In this document: positions 1 to 10,659 of the stretch, one piece after another
Layout of the letters: every line of letters starts with the position of its first letter
Numbering within the stretch: position 1 is the first letter of the stretch
NCBI RefSeq assembly: GCF_009727055.1
Contig: NC_052355.1
Location: 3,759,581 to 3,823,580, forward strand
DNA length: 64,000 nt
Reading direction: 5' to 3'
From: Benincasa hispida
Taxonomy: Eukaryota > Streptophyta > Magnoliopsida > Cucurbitales > Cucurbitaceae
The notes under the pieces: model-generated
Seen by the model: the letters and a program-made list of their open reading frames with translations, nothing else
Told to the model about the DNA's origin: nothing
The model's database searches: none
Position numbers and translations under genes: made by a program

Positions 1-576
1 GGTATTTGGGTAGGTCAATATCAAGGTGGATGGAGAGAGTGTTCATAGTAAGTGGGAACGGGAAGTGCGACAGCATATCCCTCAGTCTATCTCGTTGGAT
101 TGAATAAAGTTACTGCGCATCACCTCGAGGCACCCTGAGAGTGTCCCACTACAGGATGACAGTTTTGCGCGTTTCTTTATTTAATCTCCTGTAAGAGGAT
201 AAGGTAACTTAGTCTTTTGTCCTAATTTGCTTCTTCCCTACAGTAGGCTGATTAGGACGGGACTCTAGCACCAAAAGCGAGGGGTCACACTTACGTGGAA
301 TTGTTAAAAGTTAACAGTTATGGATCGAATAAATGGTGGCTGTTAGGTTCAGTTCCAAGAGTTGGTTCTGCCTAATGGTTGGGAATGTCTCATCCTAACG
401 AAGAGGCATCTGATCACCCAACCGGTGACGTTTGTCTTGCCTCGCTGGGGCATCATTGCAAAATAGAAGTCTTTCACTTAGGGTGCTTGAAACTGTTTTG
501 CAAAATTAAATCGTGAAATATGGTTTAGCAAAATCTAATAAAATTTTGTTCGTATTTTAAGCAACATCTTTTCAAA
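1..576 (+). other. Unassigned sequence upstream of copia gag
   Basis: No coding frame is recognised here. It lies directly upstream of the copia gag start at 577 on the same strand, so it may be the untranslated leader of that element. I see no LTR terminus and no Met-tRNA primer site, so the element's 5' end is either outside the window or lost. Confidence 0.3.
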
Positions 577-1062
577 ATGGCCACAGCCATGTTAGCTTTG
601 TTTAGCACTAATAACTATCTTTGTAGCTTCAGAATGTTTCAGTTTATGCTCCTACCTATTATCTGGATATACCAAGAAAGATGTACGGTCTAATGAGGCT
701 ACTACAAAATATTTACTCACGAGTGGGGCGAAAAATTAACTGGCGATAACTTTTCGACATGGAAACACATGATCACGATGATTCATATCATCGAGGATCT
801 CATGTTCGCCCTTACGGAGGTATTTCCTTCTATTTCAGCTTCAAATGTGCTTGAAATGTTCAGGAGGCATATGAGCAATGGACATGGGTGGGAGAAGGCC
901 CGAGCCTACATCTTTGCAAGTTTTTGTGAAGTCTTGGGCAAGAAACATGAGCCCATGGTCTCAGTGCGGGGGATGTTTGGACAACTGTCTGAATAGCTTA
1001 TGCATGAGAATCTTAAGTATATATTCAACTACAAAATGGAAGAAGGCACCTCTGTTCGTATA
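577..1062 (+). pseudogene. Ty1/copia gag fragment
   Basis: Gag forms the virus-like particle of the element. An ATG at 577 opens with [11 protein letters not shown], a typical copia gag start. After a frame change the frame from about 739 reads [14 protein letters not shown] and then KARAYIFASFCEVLGKKHEP (to about 959), both recognisable copia gag blocks. Stops and frame changes interrupt it, and the usual zinc knuckle is not reached: coding similarity ends near 1062, where an unrelated LTR piece begins. This is a truncated, non-functional relic on the same strand as the pol fragment at 2176-3250. The two could come from one element whose middle was replaced by LTR pieces, but I cannot prove that. 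Confidence 0.8.
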
Positions 1063-1490
1063 TTGGTGACACTACGGATACGACCTGCTTTGTAGATTTT
1101 ACAAATGTTATAAAGTGTTACAAATGGTCTGATCCTAACAATTTATGTGGAGACATGCGAGTAAGGGTATCCTATACAAAGAGTTTGTATAAGTCCGGAC
1201 CACAAAATGATTAGTCTCTTTTAATAATGCCGTTGATAATTGAGACTTACATTTCACTAGAATGACCATAGGTGACATGACCTTAATCCTGAGTGAGTTG
1301 GGAACTCCTGCTCATGAGGGTGGTCCTTTCATTTGTATGGGTAGAGTGGCTAGATTGCCAACTCAACAGGCCTACCATTTTTGGAATCCGTCTAATTGGG
1401 GAGTTGAGAACTCAGTTACACAAGAAAAAATTCATTCCTTCCCTGAAGCAGGGGTAAGTAGATAAATTGGTCCCATTCAAAGTAGTAGGT
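1063..1490 (+). repeat. Copia LTR fragment
   Basis: This is a 5'-truncated piece of the same LTR family as 3355-3936. Shared blocks include the stretch around ATACGACC...TTTGTAGA, the block around GTTTGTATAAG, and GAGTTGGGAACTC. It abuts broken gag on the left and an inverted piece of the same LTR on the right. Confidence 0.75.
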
Positions 1491-1499
1491 TTGAGTCGA

Positions 1500-2028
1500 C
1501 GATAGGCAGGAGTTCCCAACTCACTCAGGATTAAGGTCCTGTTACCTATGGTCATTCTAGTGAAATGAAAGTCTCTGTCATGAACGACGTTATATAACGA
1601 GACTAAGCATTTTGTGGTCCATTCTTATACAAATTCCTTTATATAGAGCATCCCCGCTCGCATGTCTAATACACGAATGGTCACGATCAGACCATTTGTA
1701 GCACTTTACAACACTTATAATACCTACAAAGTAGGCCACACTTGTAGTGTCACTAGGATAAGGTTTCCCTCCTTTATCCGTATAATACAGACCATTTAGG
1801 TTATCACTTAAAGCACGATCCACTTGTATGTCTCCACATACATACTTAAGTTATAACGATAACCAGGGATCTTAGTTTATTGGTTTGTGGTTAATGCAAC
1901 TAAAATATCTCATATTTTAGAGATTGAAGTGAATAAAATATCTCATATTAAAAATCACGAAAATGTTTATTCATATAGATGTTTACAAACTACAGGACCC
2001 TAAGAGATTTAAGGCATCAACCCCAACA
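1500..2028 (-). repeat. Copia LTR fragment, inverted
   Basis: Read on -, this begins TGTTGGGGTTGATGCC at 2028, the 5' terminus of the copia LTR family also seen at 3355 (+) and 17010 (-). It runs to about 1500. About 240 bp of it is complementary to 1063-1310, so the two pieces form an inverted repeat. Confidence 0.8.
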
Positions 2029-2175
2029 GAGGGTGGCCAGATTGCTGACTCAACAAGCCTATCGTTTTGGGGATTCATCTGATTGGGGAGTTGGGAACTC
2101 AGCTACACAAGTTGAAATTCACTCCTTCTCCGAAGCAGGGTAAGTAGATAAATTGCTCCCTTAACGATTGATTCC
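2029..2175 (+). repeat. Copia LTR internal fragment
   Basis: This piece matches the interior of the same LTR family (compare 5823-5930): GATTGGGGAGTTGGGAACTC, then the block around GAATTCACTCCTTC and AAGTAGATA. It lies between the inverted LTR start and the pol fragment. Confidence 0.65.
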
Positions 2176-3250
2176 AGGGCTTGAACAAATCATACGACTT
2201 TGACCAAAACGTTGATGAACCTTGTGTCTACAAGAAAATTGTCAACAGTTTAGTAGTTTTCTTAGTGTTGTATGTAGATGATATCCTACTCATTGGCAAT
2301 GATGTAGGTTTACTGACTGTAGTTAAGAACTGACTAGCAATCCAATTCCAAATGAAAGATTTAGGAGTGGCTCAGTTTGTTCTGGGTACACAGATCTTTC
2401 GGGATCGTAAGAACAAACTGCTAGTGCTATCTCAGCCATCGTACATTAACAAGATGTTGCTCAAGTACTTGATGCAAGACTCCAAAAGGGGCCTATTGCC
2501 ATTCAGGCATGGAGTCACTTTATCTAAGGATATTTGTCCTAAGACGCCTTGAGAGGTTGAGAAGATGAGATGGGTCCCATATGCATCTGCTGTTGGTAGT
2601 TTGATGTATGTAATGCTCTATACTAGGACAGACATCTGTTATACTGTAGGAATAGTCAGTAGGTATTAGTCTAACCCAGGCTAGGGTCACTGGACCACAG
2701 TTAAGAACATCCTCAAGTATCTTTGGAGAATGACGGACTACATGCTCGTGTATGGGTCTAGGGATTTGATCCTTACTAGATACAGATTCTGACTTTCAGA
2801 CTGATAAGGACTCTCGGAAGTTCACTTCAAGGTCAGTTTTTACTCTTTACAAAGGAGCTGTAGTGTGGTGAAGCACTAAGCAAGAGTGCATTTCCGACTT
2901 TATGATGGAGGTCGAGCACGTGGCGACTTGTGAAGCTGCTAAGAATGCCGTTTGGCTTAAGAAGTTCTTGACAGAGCTGGAAGTTGCTCCAAATCTGTCT
3001 AGTCCCATCACCCTCTATTATGACAATAGTTGTGATGTGGCGAACTCCAAAGAGCCCAGGAGTCATAGGTGTGGCAAACACATAGAGCGAAAGTACGATC
3101 TGATCCACAAGATAGTGCATTGAGGGGACATGATAGTCATAAAGATCGCTTTGGAGCACAACGTTGCTGACCCATTTACGAAGGCTCTCATGGCTATAGT
3201 GTTTGAGGTCCACCTTCAGAGCATGGGTCTACAGGATCGCCCGCAGATGG
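2176..3250 (+). pseudogene. Ty1/copia pol fragment: reverse transcriptase end and RNase H
   Basis: The element's polymerase copies its RNA into DNA. The catalytic YVDD box is visible near 2270 (LVLYVDDILLIGND), followed by MKDLGVAQFVLGTQI and then the copia RNase H region. The latter shows AAKNAVWLKKFL, LYYDNSCDVANSKEP and KHIERKYDLIHKIVH, and ends with VADPFTKAL near 3190. Stops (for example after GNDVG... and after ...KDICPKTP) and frame changes break it. The N-terminal half of RT, integrase and protease are absent. A purine tract at 3343-3354 follows, and then the LTR start at 3355, so this is the 3' half of a real element joined to its 3' LTR. An additional stretch of about 80 bp (3263-3342) separates two purine-rich AGTG(G/A)GAGAT copies. 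Confidence 0.9.
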
Positions 3251-3354
3251 ACTAGGGAAAGTGGGAGATTTTATTGTATTGGGCCTTAGTGCCCTAGTAT
3301 ATTTTTTTGTACTAGTTTTTGTACACCCCACTCTCTTTAGGACAAGTGAGAGAT

Positions 3355-3936
3355 TGTTGGGGATGATGCCCTAAAGTCTCGTGTCCTGTAGTTTATAAAC
3401 ACAGTTTTGTACGGACGCTTGTGATGTATAATATATGATATTTTCTTCACTACTTGTCTTTGAACATTGGATGTTTTATTTCCTTTATCACAAACCAATA
3501 AACTAAAATCCCTGGTTACCAATATGTAACTTAAGCATGTATGTGGTAACATACAAATGGATCATGTCTTTAGTGATAACCAAAATGGTCTGTAGTATAT
3601 GAATATAGGAGGGAAACCTTATCCTGGTAATGCTATGGATGCGGCCTGCTTTGTGGAATAGTTACAAGTGTTGTAACTTGCTATAAATGGTTTGATCCTG
3701 TTCATTTGTGTGGGGACATGCAAACGGGGGCGTCCTATACAAAGAGTTTGTATAAGACCTGATCACGAAGTGTTAACATCTCGTTATATAACACCATTCA
3801 TGACAAAGACTTAACTTCACTAGGATGACCATAGGTAACATGACCTCAATCCTGAGTGAGTTGGGAACTCTTGCCTTTAAGGGTTGTCCCTTGATTTTCA
3901 TGGGTGCGAGTGGCCAGGTCGCCGACTCAAACCTAC
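3355..3936 (+). repeat. Copia 3' LTR, first part
   Basis: This starts TGTTGGGGATGATGCCC directly after a polypurine tract (AGTGAGAGAT). It is the 3' LTR of the element whose pol ends at 3250. It is interrupted at 3936 by a solo LTR and resumes at 5823. Confidence 0.85.
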
Positions 3937-5817
3937 TGTTGGATTTTATGTCCTAAAACTCATGGTTTGTAAACAATAAAACTTATTCTGAAAATTCAAT
4001 AAGTTGTTATTGAATATATGTATTGCTTTTAAGAAATCCAATAAACCTAAAAGTCCCTTGATTATTACATAAGTACTTTAACTTTATGTGAAGAGATAAA
4101 AGTGGATCAGGTTGGAGTAAATAGTCAAAATAATCTATAGTATATGAATAAGATTTGGTGCCTTATTATGGTAACAATATTGGATGCGGCCTACTGTGTA
4201 GTTGTTACAAAGAGTTGTAAAGTGCTACAAATGAAGTGATCCTAATTCATACATGTTATGACATGAAGAGTGGGGGCGTCCTGTGCAAAAGGGTTTGTAC
4301 AAGATCGGATCACGAAATCAGTCACTCTTACTTTATAATGTTGTTTATTGTTTAAGACTATTTCAGAGAGATGACCTAGGTAACTAGACCTTAATCCTGA
4401 GCTAACTATGAACTTCTGTTTATTCGGGATTATCCTTAGATTTGTATAGGTGAGGGTTGGCTCAACAACGTCGGTTCAATAAGCCTCTCATTTAAGGGGT
4501 AAGACCGGATAGATAGTTGGGGACATAGGGTGCAAGAAGGAATTCACTCCTACCTGCTATTAGGGATAGTAGAGAGGTTATTCCTTTAAATGCTGATTTT
4601 GGGTCTTGAGCAAGGGGCCCCATCCTCTCATTGGCCCGAGAGGGACTCGGTTTATTGATCGAATAAAAAATCAATTGTTCATTAGAGGATTAGTGGGACT
4701 TAAGGAACAAAAGGTAATCTCGGGGGTAAAACAGACATTTGACCCAAATGTTATTAGAACAATCTATGAAGGGTTAACTTATTAATCATGGTTATATCGA
4801 GTGGACATAATATATCTACAGTGGGGGGGGGATTGAACTATGGGCTTTAGTGGAGTGACCCATTAGTTAACAAATGGTGGTTAATTTGGTATAATAAGTT
4901 TAGCCAACTAAACTCAGAACGTTGGAGCCCATGATCTGTAGGTCCGCGAGGTCCCCCTACTAGCTCGTAAATGGATTAGCTTTAGAGTAGCGTGATAAGT
5001 TAATTTGAAACATTCAAATTAGAATTAAGGGAATTAGTAATTATATGAGATATAATTACATGTTTAATTTTAAGAGTTAAATGAAATTGGAGAATTAATA
5101 TTTAAATATGATTTAAATATAAGAAGGTGGATTTGTGTAAAATTAATTTAATATTTGATATTAAATTATTTAGAAGTATTTAAATTGTTTAAATAATTAC
5201 TTATTAATTTTATTAGAAAAATTAATTTCGTAAAATTAATAATATTTTCAATTTTATAAATCAAATTGATTTTTGAAATCAATTGGAAATAATTGAAAGA
5301 GTTACAAGAACACAAAAATGGATTTATGGGATTTTCCATTTACCTTCAAAGTAGCTCACACAAAACCCATAAACTTTGGCTTCAATAACTCCAAGCATGA
5401 GCTGCATCTCATGCAACCATCTTCTTTGCATGTTAGTCTGCAATATATTGAGAAGATTGGAGTAGAATTAAGGCATGCAATCGATAGAATTTTTGCTTAA
5501 AAATTTGTGGTGAAGAAGGTGTTCTTCAAGTGGGTTGTGCTGTGAGTTCTTCTCCAAGTTCCCTTCATTCAAGTTTATTTTGAATCCTACAACTCAATCT
5601 AGAGTACCAAAAGAATAGTGGGGAAGATCTTGAGGTTGTCTACAAGAAGATTTCGAGAAATTTGCAGCTGGAAATGGAGCTTTGAAGAAGTTCTATAAAG
5701 GTATGACTTGAAACCCACTTGTTTCTGCAAAAGCATGTTTTAGTTTTTGCCAAAATTAATGAATTAGAGTGCTTATTGATCCTTATTGCTTCTGCTGCTT
5801 GCTAATATACTCAAACA
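3937..5817 (+). mobile_element. Solo LTR of a second copia family, with CCTAC target duplication
   Basis: The piece starts TGTTGGATTTTATGTCC and ends CTCAAACA, so it has TG...CA termini. It is flanked by the 5-bp direct repeat CCTAC at 3932-3936 and 5818-5822. Removing it and one repeat rejoins the host LTR seamlessly (compare CCTACCATTTTTGG in other copies). At 1,881 bp with no internal domain, it is what LTR-LTR recombination leaves behind. The long AT-rich interior contains no credible gene. Confidence 0.9.
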
Positions 5818-5822
5818 CCTAC

Positions 5823-6538
5823 GACTTTGGGGATTCGTCTGATATGGGAGCTGGGAACTCAGTTACACAAGATGGAATTCACTCCTTCCCCAAAGTAGGG
5901 GTAAGTAGATAGATTGCTCCCTTAAGGGCTAATCTCGGGACTTGAACGATATGGCACCACACACATTCTCATGACCCGAGAGGTGTCCACACATAGTAGG
6001 ACTATGATGTATTGTTCATTAGAGGGATCAGTGGTACTTATGGAGTTAGATGTAACTACAGGGGTAAAATGTTAAATTGGCCCAACTGTACTTACGAACA
6101 TCTGTGAAGGGTTATCGTACTGTTTATTGGTTATATCTGATGGATACAAAAATATATCTGTGGTGTGAAGAGTGCAGCTGTCGATCTTTAGTGGAGTGCC
6201 CTGTAGTTAACGAATGGTGGATCCCGTGGCTAAAGAGTTTATTAAGCTATTCACGTACCGTTGGAGCTTCGAGCCATAGGTTCATAAGGTCCACCTTCTC
6301 AATGGATTCAAGTTTCAGTTTTTGGGTTAGCTTGAAATGTTCAAATTGAAAAGAGGGAGTTCGATTATATATTATATGATTGAACTGGTTAATTATACAT
6401 GATATGATTGACTTTATGTATGAGATACATTAAATGGAGGAAAATGGATACAAATATGATTTATATATGATATTAAACTATAGGTTAATGAATATAATAT
6501 GATTATATTTATTTTTTAATTTGACAATTATGGGATAA
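5823..6538 (+). repeat. Copia 3' LTR, second part, truncated
   Basis: This continues the LTR begun at 3355 and matches the - copy at 15407-17010, read in reverse, up to about GATAATTG. It then stops about 240 bp short of that copy and joins Athila gag at 6541, so the LTR end is missing. Confidence 0.8.
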
Positions 6539-6540
6539 TT

Positions 6541-7287
6541 GTGCATGACCACCAACAACGACAAAAAGAGACACCAAGAATGGTGGAGCAACCGGACGCA
6601 AGGGCCACTAACGCGAATAATATAATGGCCAACCCCATCCTACTGGCGAATGACCACAATAGACCCATTCGGGACTATGCGTCACATAACCTCTATGATT
6701 TCTCTGCAGGAATCATGAGGCCGGCACTAGATGGATCGAGGTTTGAAATGAAGCTGGTAATGTTGCAGATGATCCAGGCTGCTGGGCAGTTTGGAGGAAG
6801 GCGTGGCGAAGACCCATACGCCCACCTCCGGAGCTTCATAGAAATCTACAACACTTTTGTGTTCCAAAATATCTCAACCGAGGAAGTTCGACTAACTTTG
6901 TTTTCCTTTTCTTTGTGTGATCAGGCGAGGAATTGGGCATACTCTCTCGATTCGGGAGAGATAACATCGTGGGAACAGGTGGTGGAAACGTCTATGAAGA
7001 ATTATTTTCCACCAACTGAGAATGCTAAGAGAAGAAAATTTAAAAAAAAATTTGAACAAGAAGATGGCGAATCGCTTAGCGATGCCTGGGCGAGGTTCCA
7101 GCGGTTGGTAAGAGACTGTCCACACAATGGCTTACCAGACTGCGTGCAAATGGAGATTTTCTACCAAGAATTGAATCCCTCTTCGCAGACCGCTGCCAAT
7201 GCGACAGCCGCTGGTGGTCTACTGGACAAAACATATCAGGAGGCTAAGAGTATACTTGATCGCATTCTATTTCTTTTCCAAGTATGA
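6541..7287 (+). pseudogene. Athila-type gag, joined to a 3' noncoding region by deletion
   Basis: The open frame of 248 codons is a Ty3/Athila-type gag N-terminal and capsid region. It shows NPILLANDHNRPIRDYA, GRRGEDPYAHLRSFIEIYNT, FSLCDQARNWAYSLDSGEI, FEQEDGESLSDAWARFQRL and LNPSSQTAANATAAGGLLDK. Near 7265 (after SILDRI) homology to gag stops, and the sequence continues as the 3' noncoding region also found at 20600-20790 (-). A deletion has therefore removed the gag tail, protease, polymerase and integrase. It is unusually free of stops for such a remnant. The start is uncertain because the left edge is a junction with a copia LTR. Confidence 0.88.
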
Positions 7288-7457
7288 TTTCAATGATGAA
7301 AAGTATGCTTCGATTTCTTTCGTATATATTAGCGTTAACTTAATCTTAAGATAATCACCTTATGTAATATTTCTACAAGTTAGGGGTTTGTTAGCTTTCT
7401 TTCAAATTCTCTTTACAATGCATTCTATGACCATCGCATAACTTATTTTCATTTTTT

Positions 7458-7502
7458 GGCAATGAGGACATTGCCGCATTTTAAATTTGGGGGTAAGGTA
7501 TT
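7458..7502 (+). other. AGGA-loop hairpin followed by purine tract (upstream copy)
   Basis: GGCAATG (7458-7464), loop AGGA and CATTGCC (7469-7475) form a perfect 7-bp stem. AAATTTGGGGG follows. The identical hairpin occurs on - at 20577-20594. Confidence 0.7.
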
Positions 7503-7628
7503 TATTTTCGACCTTGCTATTTTAAAAAAATAATAATATAATAAATACAAAATAAAAATTTGAGAATAACAACTCCACTGTCAACGTAATGGGAAACCCA
7601 TGTTGATAAGAGTTAAGTTGTGAAAGGC

Positions 7629-7689
7629 ACTTACCCGTAGTTGGATGTCCGCATGACACATGTGGGGGCAAGCCCAAACGAAAGTAAGT
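7629..7689 (+). other. Conserved hairpin motif, copy 1 of a pair
   Basis: The outer stem ACTTAC/GTAAGT (7629-7634, 7684-7689) encloses the conserved core GTTGGATGTCCGCATGACAC, then GTGGGGGCAAGCC and AAACGAA. Inner pairings TTGG/CCAA and CATG with the G/T-rich strand are possible. Confidence 0.65.
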
Positions 7690-7762
7690 CACCAGGAACA
7701 ACACATAAATCAATGACCGCAAGTCCACTGCCAAATCGATATGAGTTTAGTCTGAGAAAGAA

Positions 7763-7827
7763 TGCATTGTTCGTAGTTGGATGTCCGCATGACACCCGTG
7801 GGGGCAAGCTAAAACGAAGGCAAGGCA
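7763..7827 (+). other. Conserved hairpin motif, copy 2 of a pair
   Basis: This has the same core as the motif at 7629. The outer stem has a different sequence, TGCATTG/CAAGGCA, with six of seven positions pairing. Confidence 0.6.
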
Positions 7828-8124
7828 CCCGGATCAGCGCAATGTTAGAAAAAAAAAATAGTAATAAAGAAAATTTTTGTGCAAGGATAAATCATTTGAC
7901 ACCCCGGTGGAAAATCTTCTTTTTGAAATAAATCATGCGATGTTGCGAAATTTAGTAAAGTCCTTTTGAAAGCTAAACTTGTAGTCCCTAGGTCTTAGAA
8001 ATATTTTAAAAAGAGACTTTAATAAGACTTAAGAAAATTCTAGTATATAAGACTTGAATGAAGTATCCTTGAGAAATCTAGGAAAAGAACTTTGCGGTGG
8101 AATTGCTAAAGGAATCTTTAGCTT

Positions 8125-8161
8125 ATGCTTGAGGACAAACATTGTTTAAATTTGGGGGGTG
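8125..8161 (+). other. AGGA-loop hairpin and polypurine tract at the LTR edge
   Basis: ATGCTTG, AGGA, CAAACAT (8125-8142) pairs at six of seven positions. AAATTTGGGGGGTG follows, then the LTR start at 8162. This is where plus-strand DNA synthesis would be primed. Confidence 0.7.
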
Positions 8162-8683
8162 TGATAACAGGCAGAAATGCACATTATCATAGTGCTAAGT
8201 TATTAAACAATGTTGGATTGCATTGTTAAAATATGTTAAATTGCGTCCATTAAGCATAAATTCTATAATATTGCGGTCGTATCTGTTCAGCACATTAGAA
8301 CTATTGATTTTTGTATTTTTGTGTAGAATATACGTTAATGCAATACAAGATTGCGATCATAGGAAATTATCGGTCGAACGCAACTTCACCGCAAGACTTT
8401 GCGTTGATCGTGCTAATAAACATTCAGTCGAGAAGGATCGCCGCAACTTGGTCAGTGCAACATGGTGGGCGCATCTAGCTGGAAGGCCAATTAAGAGCGA
8501 TGAGACAGAAAGCTGATGACAGTCGAATCCAAATTATGTTGACAACCGATAATGGTCACAAAGTACATTCAGCTTTATCGATAACAATCATTTGGCACGT
8601 CCATCAAGAATTAAAGTTGTCCCATCTTTACAACTGGGAGAGAGAAGCCGCCTTTCACCATTGATTTCCTATAAATACCATTG
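8162..8683 (+). repeat. Athila-type LTR (family A), truncated
   Basis: The LTR begins TGATAACAGGCAGAAATGC and keeps its U3 up to the TATA box CTATAAATACC (8669-8679). Just after the TATA box it joins a pol fragment of the opposite strand near 8681-8684, so R and U5 are lost. The same TATA context occurs in the - copies near 14935, 19390 and 24687. Confidence 0.8.
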
Positions 8684-10618
8684 CTATTTTTGAGAAATCA
8701 TTGACAAAACGTCTGTAGAATCCGGCATGCACCAAGAAACTCCTTACAACCTTTACACTTGTTGGGGGTGGGAGTTTTTCAATTGCTTCTATTTTTTATT
8801 TATCCACCACCAACGCATCCCGAGATACCTTATGCCCCAGCATAATGCCCTCCTACACTATAAAATGGCATTTTCCCCAGTTGAGCATGAGATTCGTCTC
8901 CTAGAATCTTTTCAATATCTTCTCTAGGTTGGTAAGACAGACTTCGTATGTGTGCCCATAGACAGAGAAGTCGTCCATTAATATTTCAATGGAATCCTCA
9001 AGATATTCTGAAAAGATGGCCATCATGCACCTTTGGAACGTGCTCGGCGCATTGCAGAGTTCAAACAGCATGCGGCGAAAAGCAAAAGTCCCATATGGGC
9101 AGGTGAATGTCGTCTTGTCCTGATCTTCGGGAGCTATCATAATCTGATTATAGCCGGCATACCCATCTAGAAAGCAGTAAAAGTCATTTTGGGCTACACG
9201 ATCTAGCATTTGGTTAATGAACGGTAAAGGGAAATGATCTTTCTTCGTTGTTGCATTCATCGTGCGATAGTCCATGAAAATACGCCACCCGATGACGGTT
9301 CTTTGGAGTTGTAGAGACTATCATCATGCCACCTTTTTTTGGCACACACTGCATGGGGCTGACCCACGTGCTGTCTGCTATCGGATAAATAATACACACA
9401 TCTAACCACTTGATGATCTCCTTCCTAACGGCCTCTTTCATCGCATGGTTGAGTCTACACTGATATTCGATCGATCCTTTATGGTTTTCTTCGAGACGAA
9501 TTCGGTGCATACAGTATGCGGGGCTAATTCCTCGAATGTTCGCAAGCGTCTAGCCAATCGCTCGCACATATTCTTAGAATGCTCAGCAACGCATTCTCCT
9601 GGTCTTCATTAAGTTCAGAGGTAATGACTGGCAGCTTTTTATTCTGCCCCAAAAATGTATACTTTAGGTGATTCGGCAGGGTCTTCAACTCTATTATTGG
9701 TGGTTCTTTCAAGGACGGTTGTGTTGTTTCTCTTTCTTCATTTTCTGTTGGCTCTTCTTCTTGGGTTGCGATCATCTCTTCTTCCTTGTTTGTTTTTTCT
9801 ATGATCGCATTACATGTCGCAATGGATGCGCTTGCATCCTCATCTTCATTTTCATTGTCTAGCTTCTCTTCTTCATTCAAACTCTGGTCGTCATCAGATT
9901 CATTTAGGTCTTCGTCGTCAGGAAACTTCATGGCTCGGATGATGTTGAACTTGAGCTTCTGTCCATTTACGCTCAAAGTGATCTCTCCTTTGTGCACATC
10001 AATCTGGGCACGACCTGTTGATAAAAATGGTCGCCCCAAGATGATGGGCAGATCTTTGTCGACTTTGTAATCTTAGATGATGAAGTCGGCTTCTAAGTTA
10101 AATTTGTTGATGGTGACGAGCACGTCCTCCACCTTCCCCTCTGGATGTATCAGAGATCTATCTGCAAGTTGGAGAGTCACGGTTATGGGCGCAAGTTGCC
10201 CCACATTCAACTACTTAAAGATCGATAGAGGCATCAAGTTGATATTTGCTCCAAGGTCACACAATGCTTGCCCAATGTGCAGTCCTCCAATGAAGCAAGG
10301 TATAGTAAAGCTCCTAGGATCACTCATCTTCGGTGGGATTATTGATTTTGAGCTCTGTGTTAAAGCCACCTTGGCAAACTTACCGGTGCCCCTCTTCTTG
10401 GTTACCATATCCTTTAGAAACTTCACGTATGCAGGCATCTCCTCAATCACTTCACTAAACAGAATATAAATATGCAATTGTTTTAACATAGTCAAGAAGT
10501 GTTGGTACTGTACCTCGTCATTCTTCTTTCTGAGTCTCTGTGAGAAAGGTGACAACTGAACTCTCACGGTCCCCTTTTCTGTTGACTTTGAGGTGAATGC
10601 AACTTTTGGCTCTATCAC
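8684..10618 (-). pseudogene. Athila-type pol: protease and reverse transcriptase
   Basis: Read on -, a frame near 10618 leads to GQALCDLGANINLMPLSIFK, which carries the DLGA catalytic box of a retroviral-type aspartic protease. IILGRPFL...GRAQIDVHKGE follows, then an acidic linker, and then RT with MDYRTMNATTKKDHFPLPF, FYCFLDGYAGYNQI and the catalytic MDD of ILMDDFSVYGHTYEV. Homology ends near 8684, before RNase H and integrase. Stops and frame changes near 10210, 9520 and 9510-9275 break it. It follows gag (10660-12126) in normal order. The right neighbour at 8162-8683 is an LTR in the opposite orientation, so that junction is a rearrangement. Confidence 0.88.
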
Positions 10619-10659
10619 CTTTTTTTCTCATTCTTCTTCTTGATTCACCGAAATCTCAG

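Larger units (their letters stand above)
7271..8161 (+). other. Structured 3' noncoding region of the Athila-type element
   Basis: There is no credible gene. The order is AGGA-loop hairpin, purine tract, two copies of a hairpin motif, a second AGGA-loop hairpin, polypurine tract, LTR. The same order is seen in reverse at 19904-20800 and on + at 59940-60693. Short frames here recur in other copies only because the nucleotide motif recurs. Confidence 0.75.

Noticed and set aside
1590..1823. Open frame on - inside the inverted copia LTR
   Set aside because: The same LTR in other places (15407-17010, 3355-3936) does not keep the frame.
7522..7828. Short frames on the strand opposite the hairpin motif that encode similar peptides (with VSCGHPTT) also at 20239-20551 and 25661-25955
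   Set aside because: The peptides recur because the nucleotide motif recurs. Frames are broken by indels, starts differ, and the changes preserve base pairing and not codons.
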